Shown piece by piece: positions 22,448-31,966 of a DNA stretch of 64,000 nt. The stretch spans positions 15,014,251 to 15,078,250 of the forward strand of contig OU964931.1 of the NCBI GenBank assembly GCA_918807975.1. The letters run 5' to 3'. Under the pieces are notes generated by a model. That model did not search any database, was not told the DNA's origin, and saw only the letters and a list, made by a program, of their open reading frames with translations. The stretch is from Aplidium turbinatum. Taxonomy: Eukaryota > Chordata > Ascidiacea > Aplousobranchia > Polyclinidae. Both the position numbers and the translations under genes were made by a program. Numbering within the stretch: position 1 is the first letter of the stretch; the number at the start of each line of letters is the position of its first letter.

Positions 22448-25400
22448 TTACGTATCAAAGCCATAGCGCACAACAGGACGGCATGTTCGTGTGGAGCGAC
22501 GTAACGATAAGTTTTGTTCAGGATTGGTAGGACCAGCTTCTGAAGATTCGACATTTTGTAAAATTGGAGCAGGATCCAAGCGAGGTTGAGCTGATTCCAA
22601 CATTCCAAAATCAATTTCTAATGGCTCCGTTAGCGTTTCGTCATCATGAATGGTGGTAATCTGTTTAGGATTAGGTGCTAAGTCACGCAATGATACAGTA
22701 GTTTCACGTCCATCGTTGAGGCGTACGTGAGCGTATTGGGGGTTAGCTTCAATAAGCTCGGCATCTTCAACAAATAAGTCGCTCTTGTTTCGTACATGAC
22801 GTTTTACATACACCGGTCCTGGTTTTAGCCAGGCAGGCATCGATACCCCATTTGAAGACTTACGAGAATGATAAAACATACGCTCGTGGGGAGTGCAGTT
22901 TGTAGCAGTACATAAAAGTGAACGTAACGAATGTAATACATCGGGTAACACGTTTTCCCACAAAGTCTCGGGTAGTTTTTTGACTCGCAGTCCCAAAAGA
23001 ATAGCCTTCCACACTATGCCGTTATATCGTTCCACTTGGCTATTGCCTCGAGGGTTGTATCTAGTAGACCGACTGGTCGGAATACCCTTTCCATGCAGCC
23101 ACTCTTTCAGTTCGCTCGACATAAAATTTGCGCCCTGGTCGGTGTGGACATACGACGGAAATCCAAACACGGAAAATAAATCACATAATTTTTCGATAAC
23201 AGTAGATGCCTTCATGTCGGCACATGGATATACAAAGGGAAATCTAGAAAATTCGTCCACGATCACCAGCAAGTATCTGTTCTTGGTGGCAGATGCTACA
23301 GGACCTTTAAAATCCATACTGATTCTTTCGAAAGGTTGGGTTGCTTTGATGAGGTGTTGTTGCTCTTTGGGCTTATAAAAAGCTGCTTTAATTTCGGCGC
23401 AGTCTTTGCATTGCATTGCGACGGCTTTCACGGCTTCCAAAGAATAAGGAAGGTTTTTCGTTTTTATATAATGCCACAATCGTGTAATACCAGGATGGCA
23501 AAGTGATTCATGTAGCAATTTTAAAGCGGCTTCTGATGTTGTTGTCACAGATGCCGATGTTGCTCTAGAGAAGGTGTCAGGTGCAATGTTTTTATTTCCT
23601 GGTCTGTAAACGGTAGAGAAGTTATAAGGTGAAAGTTCCAAACGCCAACGTTGTATTTTATCATTTTTTACCTTGGAAGGATGTTTTAAATCGAACATAA
23701 AGGAAACGCTTCTTTGGTCCGTAATCAAGTTAAAGTGTCTTCCCAGCAGTAAATGCTTCCACTTTCTTAATGCTTCTACAATTGCGTAGGCTTCCTTTTC
23801 AATTGCTGAATGCATTTGCTCCGAAGTTGATAAGGTTCGCGCGTGAAATGCTACAGGACGGCCGTTTTGATTTAATGTTGCGGCAATGGCAAAGTCTGAA
23901 GCATCTGTTTCTACAGTAAAAGGAATAGATTCGTCGATTGGTTGTAAAGAAGCATGGGTTAATTTCGTTTTCAGTTTGTTCAAGGCAGCCAAAGCCTCAC
24001 AACTTAAAGGCAATTTTTCTGTTTGCACGAGTGGCCTAACTGTTGCAGAGAAGTTAGAGATCCATTTGGCGTAGTAGGCGAACAATCCCATGATTCGCTG
24101 CAATTCTTTCTTTGTTGTTGGTACCGGCAAATCTTGCAATGCTTTGATACGTTGGGGATCTGGTTTTATAATTCCAGCTCCAACTTGGTAACCCAACAAA
24201 CAAACTTCAGTGCGGTTGTACAAACTTTTTGCTTCATTAAATGTAAAGTGATCTTCTTTAGCAGCTTTGAGTAGTGCTGCGAGATTGTTATCATGCTCTT
24301 GTTGTGTCATTCCTCCCACGGTGATATTATCCAAGTAGGCATTCACGCATTTTAATTTGTGTTTTGCAATAAAGTTGTTAATTACTCGTTGAAACGCGGG
24401 TACTGCGTTTGTCAATCCAAATGGTAAGTATTTCCATTGGTACAGCTCGTGCGACGACTGAAATGCGGTATAACGGCGATCTTTGGGGCAAATTGGTATT
24501 TGATGGTACGCAGATTTTAAGTCTAATGTGGATATATACTTCCACTTGGCAACTTCATTTACTATGGATTCAATGGATGGCAAAGGGTAAGCGTCCAGCA
24601 AGGTATACAAGTTGATTGTCTGGCTGTAATCAATGCACATCCTCTTCTTTCCATTACCATTGTCGACGATCAAGGGCTGGGCCCTCCATGGGGAATTGCT
24701 TTTCTCTATGCGGCCTTCGCGTAATAATCGTTCCGTTTCGATTCGAATTAGTTCTTGGTCAGCCGATGAGAATTTACGAGTTTTAACAGCCATTGGTTTG
24801 CATGTAGGTAGTAAGTGTGAAAACAACTCAGGATATTCGACTTGTGCTGCAGGCATAACAGATGACACAAAAAGTTCAGGCAAATTACCATTAAATTGAA
24901 AAGTTACACTTTTATGGCGTTCGAGTAAATCATCGCCTATGATTGCGTCAGAAACCAATTCAGGCATAATAAGAAATTCTGCCTGTTCATAAAAGTGATT
25001 GGCAAATTTCAGTTTAACATTACAAATACCATAAATGTCGGTTTTTAACGAAGTGTTAGCCATGTTTGCAACGAAACGAAGAGACGTATATTTAATGTGG
25101 TTTTTGTCCACAAAGGTCTTGCTTAAATAACTGTTTGTACTTCCAGTATCGATTAAAGCGTTAGCGAAGGCATCGTTAATTTTCACTTCACTTACAACAT
25201 GTTTAGAAAATGTAGAATGCAGTGTAGACATTGAAGCTAGACGAGGTGAATTTATGCAATTGCTTGTAACAACACCCTTACGACTTAAGCAACACTTGGC
25301 ATAATGGCCAGTTTTGCCACAATAATCACATTTTTCGTCTTTTGCAGGACATTGATTTCTGCGGTGCCAATTACGACTACCACAAAAAAAGCATGTAAAC

Positions 25401-26098
25401 TTGTTCGATATGTGCTTTTTAGTTTGTCTTATTGCTGCGGTTGTGCGATCCTGGCTGGACGAATCTTCGCTTTTACTTTGAGTGTACTCATGTCGAACTG
25501 TCGGCAGCTCAGTTGAACAACTTTGCACAGCACACATGTTGTGGTGAGAATACGTTTCTGACGTGCTTTTTGCCAATTCTAAAGCTCGAGCCTTGGCGTA
25601 AGCTTGATCAAAAGTCAAAGTCTGATTTTCGAGAAGACGCTCTCTTATGAGTGTGGACGAAATCCCACTGATTAAGGAGTCTCTCTTCATGTCGTCTCTA
25701 TAAGCTACTGCATTGACGGGGACAAAGTTGCAATTTCGGCTCAGATTATTTAGACGTGAAACAAATTCGTCAATTGACTCACCGTCTTCTTGTTGTGCAG
25801 TAGCAAGCAGATGTCGCAAATAGATCTCGTTTCTTGGCTTGACGTACAAGTTTTTGAGAGCTGTTATTGCATCGTCAAAATTGTCGGCTTCAGACACAGT
25901 TTTGTAAGTGTTTGCCGTAAGGAAAGCTGTCAATATGTTGAGCTTGTTGACTGGTTCCTCTCCTTCAGCACGAGGCATTGCTTCCACAAAGTTTGTAAAA
26001 GTCTTGAACCAAAACTTCCAATCGTCTTCTGCTGTTGGTGAATTTGGATCTACGGATAGCTTTTCTGGTTGAAGACATTTCCAGTTATTATTGGCCAT
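22448..26098 (-). CDS. Gag-Pol polyprotein of the Ty3/Gypsy element
   Basis: A single 1216-codon frame from ATG at 26098. In order: a Gag-like region; two zinc knuckles (CFFCGSRNWHRRNQC, then CDYCGKTGHYAKCC) near residues 235-270; an aspartic protease (ALIDTGSTNSYLS) near 315; reverse transcriptase (YLPFGLTNAVPAFQR) near 560; RNase H (VETDASDFAIAATLN) near 730; an integrase zinc-binding region (HPGITRLWHYI) and core (DFKGPVA, FVYPCADM, NPRGNSQVERYNG); and a C-terminal region ending near 1216. Gag and Pol share one frame, as in several Ty3/Gypsy lineages. The clade was not assigned. Confidence 0.93.
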   Translation of the reverse strand: MANNNWKCLQPEKLSVDPNSPTAEDDWKFWFKTFTNFVEAMPRAEGEEPVNKLNILTAFLTANTYKTVSEADNFDDAITALKNLYVKPRNEIYLRHLLATAQQEDGESIDEFVSRLNNLSRNCNFVPVNAVAYRDDMKRDSLISGISSTLIRERLLENQTLTFDQAYAKARALELAKSTSETYSHHNMCAVQSCSTELPTVRHEYTQSKSEDSSSQDRTTAAIRQTKKHISNKFTCFFCGSRNWHRRNQCPAKDEKCDYCGKTGHYAKCCLSRKGVVTSNCINSPRLASMSTLHSTFSKHVVSEVKINDAFANALIDTGSTNSYLSKTFVDKNHIKYTSLRFVANMANTSLKTDIYGICNVKLKFANHFYEQAEFLIMPELVSDAIIGDDLLERHKSVTFQFNGNLPELFVSSVMPAAQVEYPELFSHLLPTCKPMAVKTRKFSSADQELIRIETERLLREGRIEKSNSPWRAQPLIVDNGNGKKRMCIDYSQTINLYTLLDAYPLPSIESIVNEVAKWKYISTLDLKSAYHQIPICPKDRRYTAFQSSHELYQWKYLPFGLTNAVPAFQRVINNFIAKHKLKCVNAYLDNITVGGMTQQEHDNNLAALLKAAKEDHFTFNEAKSLYNRTEVCLLGYQVGAGIIKPDPQRIKALQDLPVPTTKKELQRIMGLFAYYAKWISNFSATVRPLVQTEKLPLSCEALAALNKLKTKLTHASLQPIDESIPFTVETDASDFAIAATLNQNGRPVAFHARTLSTSEQMHSAIEKEAYAIVEALRKWKHLLLGRHFNLITDQRSVSFMFDLKHPSKVKNDKIQRWRLELSPYNFSTVYRPGNKNIAPDTFSRATSASVTTTSEAALKLLHESLCHPGITRLWHYIKTKNLPYSLEAVKAVAMQCKDCAEIKAAFYKPKEQQHLIKATQPFERISMDFKGPVASATKNRYLLVIVDEFSRFPFVYPCADMKASTVIEKLCDLFSVFGFPSYVHTDQGANFMSSELKEWLHGKGIPTSRSTRYNPRGNSQVERYNGIVWKAILLGLRVKKLPETLWENVLPDVLHSLRSLLCTATNCTPHERMFYHSRKSSNGVSMPAWLKPGPVYVKRHVRNKSDLFVEDAELIEANPQYAHVRLNDGRETTVSLRDLAPNPKQITTIHDDETLTEPLEIDFGMLESAQPRLDPAPILQNVESSEAGPTNPEQNLSLRRSTRTCRPVVRYGFDT

Positions 26099-26169
26099 CT
26101 CCGATTGCTTTCAGGACTTGCACTTTCTATCAACTCTTCTAGCTTCGATTTCTATGTAGTTTATTAAAT

Positions 26170-26440
26170 TGTAACGAATAGAATTAAGTAACAAAAGTAG
26201 ATGACACCATTTAATGGCTTTAATAAACTAAATAGGCACTGCGTCTGAAAAACATAACAAAACATAAATATACCTTCACGTAACAGCAACAGAAAACTAT
26301 ACTAGCACCACCCTACTTCAACCCAAGCAGCGTGTTAATGGTAACTCAACAAAGGTGTAAAGAAAGACGCGACCTTACACGTGAGCGGCGCCGCTGCAAT
26401 CAACACAAAGCTTTAAGCAACAGAACAGAACTTCACGACA
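26170..26440 (-). repeat. 5' LTR of the Ty3/Gypsy element
   Basis: Partner of 22061-22331. The sequence just inside it (26152-26168) is complementary, 16 of 17 bases, to a stretch inside the LTR itself (26219-26235), which suggests a self-primed start of reverse transcription instead of a tRNA primer. Confidence 0.92.
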
Positions 26441-26445
26441 CTGAG

Positions 26446-27977
26446 CATAGCGTGTGCTTTGTAGGCTACGTCTTAAAATACAACTATGCTTAAGAATGTT
26501 AACGATAATGCATTTTATTATAGTGAATAAATATTATTAAAACATGTTTAAAAAATTATGTTCAAAACAGCATAGTACGCTATTAGGCCTACTTTTTGCT
26601 TGTATTTATTTTCTTCTTCAAATTTCATCGTAATAAAGATTTGTGGTTAACCTACTTTCTAAAATTGTTTACAGACAACAAAATCCGTCGTTTTTACATT
26701 AATTCAACCCCTGCAGACGTTGAATCAACGTAGAAATGAGGGATTTTGCTGGCTGGATAATAACACGTCTGATTCCAGCTCAGTGACAAACTTGCAAAGT
26801 TTTTTTTTTCAGACTTGTAAATAAAGCCATTTTAAGTCAGCGGTGGGGTTGTCGATGTCTACGCTTCTGGTTTTAAAAGTTTTAAGTTCGATTCCACATC
26901 GGATCATAGCCAATCATTGACTTCAAAAAACATTGCACGTTTATCATTTTTTCTCGCGTAATGACTGAGGGTAAGGCGAAATTACGATGTGGTCACATCC
27001 AATCGTCGATAAGCGATCTTCGTTGCTGCAGATCAATGATTAATATAAAGTCATTCTTATTATTGCATAAATGTTTAGAATTAATGAATCAAAGCAAGTT
27101 TACCTAATTGTAATCACTGTAACGTAACAAAAAACAGGATGTAGGCTACAAGCTATAGGCTATCGAGCTGCCAAACAATTTTGCAATTGAGATGCTAATC
27201 CCATTTGTCCTTTCGATTTTCATAGCAGCTTGGGCAGTGTTGTAGGCAAAGTAGCCTACAGATTTGTGCCAGACAGCAAACACTTCTAAAATTAAAGACT
27301 AGCTTACATTTGTTGGAAGTCTATAGCCTATTAAGCAAAATAGAAGCAAAAAGAAGACCATTTTTTGGAGTTCTCTTTTGGCATCTGCCATTTAGGCTAC
27401 GGTTATGTGACTGCGGCCTGCCCTTCACTGTTTCTATTTGGTCGATTTTTATCGTTTTAGGTTTAGAAAAGCTTTAGTTCACCATAACTGAACGACGAGC
27501 AAAAAACAAGTCTCATTGACATGGAAGAACTACTTCAACACACCTCGGCTTTTTCAAAAATAACAACTTGCAGCATCAGACTCTGCTTTGACCAAACTCA
27601 AAACTAAACTAACAGAACGTTTATTGCAATTCGTCTCTACAGTTTTCAACCAACATGAAACTAAACAAAATAGAAAGATGAAAAGCTTGCAGCAGTTGCT
27701 GACGTCGCTCAAGATTTTGTTCTTTTGTGTCTACGAGAATTTAGTTTCCTCACCTTCCTTCATTCACTTTGACACGATTTGTTGAACAGCGCAGTAGGTG
27801 TGAATTAGATCATTCTTTGAACAAAAGGACGGCGTTAATGGAAGAGGAGTAAGATTTTGAAATTAGGTCAGATCAACAAATAAATGATGTTAGTGTGTTA
27901 AACAAACTGAAAATGTTGCAGTGGATACCCAAAAACATTGTTCTACGCACGAGGGAAGTTTCTGACAATAACCACAA
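26446..27977. other. intergenic, no gene recognised
   Basis: AT-rich. It contains a partial copy of the hairpin MITE family D near 26690-26760 and a weak tRNA-like stretch near 26835-26910. Upstream exons of the THEG-like gene should lie here on the plus strand but were not recognised. Confidence 0.4.
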
Positions 27978-28249
27978 GGGAACGTTCAAATATTACGTAA
28001 CGCCTTCGAGGGGGAGGGGGGGGTTTATGCAAAGCGTTACGTTAGCGTCACATCGGGGGGGAGGGGGTTCAAGCAAAACGTTACGTAACGCTTTCGAGTA
28101 CGGAATGGTAGTTTTTTGTGCTAAATTTGTAGTGAAAAAGCGTTACATGGGGGAGGGGGAGATTAAAAAAAGCGTTACGTTGGCGTTACATGGGGGAGGG
28201 GGGGTCAAAAATTCGAAAAAAAAGCGTTACGTAATATTTGAACGTTCCC
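27978..28249. mobile_element. MITE with G-rich internal runs
   Basis: The ends are GGGAACGTTCAAATATTACG and its exact complement, with many internal GCGTTACG copies in alternating contexts. Three runs of the type GGGGGAGGGGG lie inside. Non-coding; the ends resemble widespread mariner-like MITEs. Confidence 0.75.
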
Positions 28250-28829
28250 TAAAAGGTTAATTACTGTTGTGTTTTGTGTGGTGGCAATCCTGGCAGATGT
28301 AGGAGATTCAATTGCGTTATAAGGGTAGGATTCCAAACTACCGACAGAAGGCATTATTATAACGCTCGCACAGTCTGGGGGTGATTAAAAACAAAGTCAA
28401 TAGATTTGGGACAAAATAGATCAATAATTGTACTGCAAGCCTGCCGATAATAAGGTAAGGTAATAATCTAATATGGAAATAACTATTAACTTGAGATGAC
28501 TAAATTATATAATTAGCCTACGTGTTAAATAGGCTACAGACAATATGGAAAACACTTTTTTAAAAAAGATATTTAAAATGTAGTCTACTGATAGCTTTCT
28601 GGTTTATCATTCTATTTCACGTCATCTTGCTTTACACTTTTGCCTAGGCTACAGACTACAGTTGCCTTGCCTACATAGTTAAGCTTCACTTAAGGATTTA
28701 TTCGAGTTAAAATTTTACAGTTTTGCATACGTGCGAACAATCTTATAGCATGTAACTCAAATGTACATAATTCAGGAGTAATGATCAGTTAAATTACTTT
28801 TACTTAAGATGCCGCAATTTTATTTTCAG

Positions 28830-28960
28830 CTTTATCTCCTCGGCTAGAAGAAATGGTTAAAAGTGAGAAATATCACAAGGACTTCAAGCCGGATCGTCCA
28901 ACCCCGGTCTGGCCAGTTTCCCCCGCTGCTTTAGGATATCCTGAGAAGTCTAAAAAGTGA
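28830..28960 (+). CDS. last exon of a THEG/SPMAP2-like protein
   Basis: A good acceptor (TTATTTTCAG) opens a 43-codon frame ending at TGA 28958-28960. It reads LSPRLEEMVKSEKYHKDF, then PTPVWPVSPAALGYPEKSKK. This is the repeat style of testis haploid expressed (THEG, now SPMAP2) proteins of sperm axonemes: SPRL, a short polar stretch, W-x-V-S, AAL. Only this exon is recognised; the rest should lie upstream on the plus strand. Identity rests on one repeat, so it is moderate. Confidence 0.5.
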
Positions 28961-29319
28961 TGAAATCACTTTAACTTTAAAAGTGATGAAATTTTCACCA
29001 ACAATGTTGGTGAAATTTGTTTTCAGTCTAAAAAAAATCTTGTAAAAATAATTTCAAGCAGTTTTACATATTTTAACCACTAACAACTTTAATCCTTTTT
29101 TTAGATTAACAATGTCAAATGTCTATACGTTCTTGAAGTGCTGGGACAGCCTGAAGACATTGGATCCACTCAGTGCTTTGAAGGAGGAGTCGTCGTTAAC
29201 GTTGATAGGCTATATACGTTGAACAATAGCGGATCTAAAAATATTTGAAGAATTCACCAGCGTTTCGACAAAATAAAGTTGTCATGACAAAATGGACAAT
29301 GTTGAAATTGAGGTTTTAA

Positions 29320-29513
29320 ATCAGCGGCTCGTAGTCTAGTGGGTGGAATAATTCACAGACAACAACACTTCAACAAGTGGAAACTTCACCATGCTAATGT
29401 CAGCAACCGGCCCTGCGTCAGTGGTTCAAAGTCTCTAGAAGTTTTCTAAAACTGCCAGGAAAACTTATCAGTGGCTTTGTCAGTCCGAGGATAAAGATTC
29501 AAACCCACCATCG
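29320..29513 (+). repeat. tRNA-derived SINE-B, copy 2
   Basis: Opposite orientation to the 12530 and 57880 copies: AGCGGCTCG, GGAATAATTC, then CCGGCCCTGCGTCA and TTTGTCAGTCCGAGG near the 3' end. About 190 bases. Confidence 0.6.
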
Positions 29514-29600
29514 GCATCAAACCATCCAATTTCTGCAAATATCCATGTGTGGCAGATTGTGCTGCTTTGTCAGTGCCTTCTCTTCGCGATATACTTTTGT

Positions 29601-30633
29601 TGAACTATAGAGAAATAAAACACAGTAACATCAGCTGGTTTAACATGATGTTTTATATAAATGGATACCTTTCCAACTTTTTCAATAAAGTCTTAAACAC
29701 CTTCATGGCTGATAAACCAAAAGACACGCTTGAAGAAGTAGATTTTAGTTATTTTATTAGTAGGCCTATACCCTTTTTAGGAAAAGATTCAACAAGCTGT
29801 TCAAAAAACCTAGCTAAACTCATAAAAAAGAAATTTTCATGTGACATTCATCCTGTAAGTAGCCTACAGTGTAGCCTATATAAAACATTTAAAGTACACC
29901 AATATTTTCAACTGAAGTCGCCTACCCCCTTTTCTCTTTCTTCGAATGTTGTGTATAAATTTAGTTGTTTGCGTGACGCAAACCAGACATAGGCCTACAT
30001 TGGTACCGTAGGCTATGTCAACCAGACATTTGTTGACAAGGGCGGGAAGCACTTAAACCCAAACTTAACAACAAAAAGTGCAATTAAAGAGCACATCGCC
30101 TCTTGTGAAACGTGCACTGACAATGTCTCGATCGACGAGTTCAAAATCATCTCTCGAGGCAGATCTGAATTTCAGACTAAGATTATGGAAGCCTTAAGAA
30201 TCAAGCGTAATAATCCGTACCTCAACCGGCAGTTATTCGCCTGTGGCTGTGGCTCATCGTTCCTCTTGTGTGTGTTCTAATTGTTTGTCAAATGCCTGTA
30301 GTTCACACCTCATGTGATCTGTTTTCCACCGTATAATTTACTTGTAATCATTCCTGTGTCACTCGTTCAGTTTGTGCTTTTCAGTCTGGAGTGTCGTTAG
30401 TATACAGTTACAGTTATAGCGCAAAGTCAAATTTACCTTACAATTTTCATTTTATGTATATTGCAGATATATAATTCATGATGAGGACACACGTACGTGT
30501 CGAAAACGTTAAAGTTTATTTTTAATTATGTTATATTTGTGTATGTAATTCTTCATGTTAAACCCGCTAAAGTTACTTTGTTTTATTTCTCTATGGTTCA
30601 ACAAAGCAAACTCTCTACCAAAGCTTTATCATG
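29601..30633 (+). mobile_element. Penelope-like element, truncated
   Basis: Flanked by TACTTTTGT (29592-29600 and 30634-30642). The coding part (from about 29660) matches the distal reverse-transcriptase and linker region of Penelope-like elements (FISRPIPFLGK, LAKLIKKKFS, NVVYKFSCLRD), then a GIY-YIG-type endonuclease tail (SAIKEHIASCETC, FKIISRGRSEFQTKIMEAL, IKRNNPYLNRQLFACGCG, SSFLLCVF) to about 30280. The frame is broken at least once and most of the reverse transcriptase is absent. The 3' part carries the hammerhead-like core near 30479-30510 (ATGATGA, GACACACGTACGTGTC, GAAA, ACGTT). The left end is an inverted copy of the right end (GAGAAATAAAAC against GTTTTATTTCTC), as known for this group. 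Confidence 0.8.
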
Positions 30634-30719
30634 TACTTTTGTATCTCACAAATTGCAGTTAAAAAAAAACTTAAGTGTCAAAGGTTCCCTTAAATTTTGT
30701 TATTAGATTTTCCGCTATT

Positions 30720-31150
30720 TTTTGATAATGATATCGACTTTTAGGGGCATGCCCTGCCTAAATCAAAAACTCGTCTTGAAGCATTCATGCATGACACGGT
30801 GAATTGCAAAATAAACACAAAATAATGAAAACACTGCTGCTGGGTGATTGGCTCTTGGCTGATTGCTCACAAGACTAACCATCACTTTTAGAAAGGAAGT
30901 CGTAAATTTAGCATTGCAGCTGTTTGTTTGAAATTATTTTCAGTTGCGTCATGTTTTATCTAACCAGAGTGATGCAACAAATAGAGTTTGATCAAGTGTT
31001 AGTGGTTTGAGTATTGTGGCACTGTAGTACCGTACCGTACCAACCACTGGTAGGCAATCAAAATGAGGAATGTTACTCAGTAGTGTCCGGGGATGTTTAG
31101 ATTAGTACACAAAACTGAAGCAGCGAAGTAACATATAGTCTTCGAGTTAG
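30720..31150. other. intergenic, possible FYCO1 5' region
   Basis: The first coding exon of FYCO1, which must end in phase 1 with a G, should lie between 28961 and 31966 but was not recognised. ATG codons near 30948-30972 exist, but none gave a donor in the right phase. Confidence 0.35.
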
Positions 31151-31154
31151 CTGC

Positions 31155-31275
31155 TCCCCTTATTTTGGCTTGCCATTAAGTGTCTTCGCCGAGACACAGC
31201 CGCGTGCTCTGGAGCGGTGTCGAACCCGTGTTCTTTGGAACGTCGCGCAAACTTTCTCACCACTTGTCTATGTAG
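31155..31275 (-). repeat. tRNA-derived SINE-C, copy 2
   Basis: On the minus strand: TAGACAAGTGGTGAGAAA, the B-box CGGGTTCGACACC, GCACGCGGCTGTGTCTC, ACACTTAA. Same family as 9292-9472. A gapped hairpin (GGTAAAAAATACCAT and ATAGACAGGAATC with complements, 31320-31450) follows. Confidence 0.6.
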
Positions 31276-31966
31276 CCGACTATTGCAAGAAGTCGGAGCT
31301 GGTGTAGAAGTCTTCGCCTTGGTAAAAAATACCATGATGTCATAGACAGGAATCGACTTAACATATAGGGTCAAACTACTTTTACCTGTACTGTTGACAC
31401 ACTCTAACCCATGTGTCTTGATCAATTCCTGTCTATGGTATTTTTTCCAGAGCGAGACTTGTACACCAGCTTCAAAAAATCTTATAGCCAGATTGTTTCA
31501 TTAAGCAATTTAAATCAGCACACTACAGTATTAAATGTTATATAAGTACACCTTAATTGTGTTACAAACTTACAAATCAGATCTTGTGTTATCTAAGCTT
31601 ATGATGATTAAATGTTATGACTGCTCCTGACAATTTACCAAAAGTCATTCACGACATTCAAGGTTAAAACGTTTTTTTATTAACATAGTCTAGCTCTAGG
31701 ATATAATGAAGTTCATAAGGAGTTTTCTATTTACTTCGTATCATTTGTTTGCAATTTCAATAGCCTATAAAGTCAATAACCTGCAAACACAAATTGTTTA
31801 TCGTACTTAAATTATTTTTGTTTTGTTTGAATGGCCTACTTCTGATATGCTGTACCGTATATTGATAGTTTCAACCTTACACATTACACAAATGTAATAA
31901 AGTAAAAAGAACAATTTATTTTATAATATATATCAATGTGTTATCAAAGTTGTAACTATATTTTAG

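Larger units (their letters stand above)
22061..26440 (-). mobile_element. Ty3/Gypsy LTR retrotransposon, looks whole
   Basis: Fossil or recent copy of a Ty3/Gypsy-type element, 4380 bases. LTRs of 271 bases (26170-26440 is 5', 22061-22331 is 3') begin TG and end CA on the coding strand and look identical by eye, so insertion is recent. The target duplication is CTGAG (22056-22060 and 26441-26445). A purine-rich tract (22332-22342) abuts the 3' LTR. One long gag-pol frame lies between. It looks whole. Its 3' LTR ends 660 bases upstream of the DEPDC1 start codon, in the same orientation. Confidence 0.95.

Noticed and set aside
27895-28260. Plus-strand 121-codon frame
   Set aside because: It runs through a MITE with exact inverted ends; glycine-rich stretches come from its G-runs.
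17520-30510. CRISPR-like or satellite reading of the ACGTACGTG repeats
   Set aside because: The copies are arms of foldback elements in inverted orientation, not a regularly spaced array.
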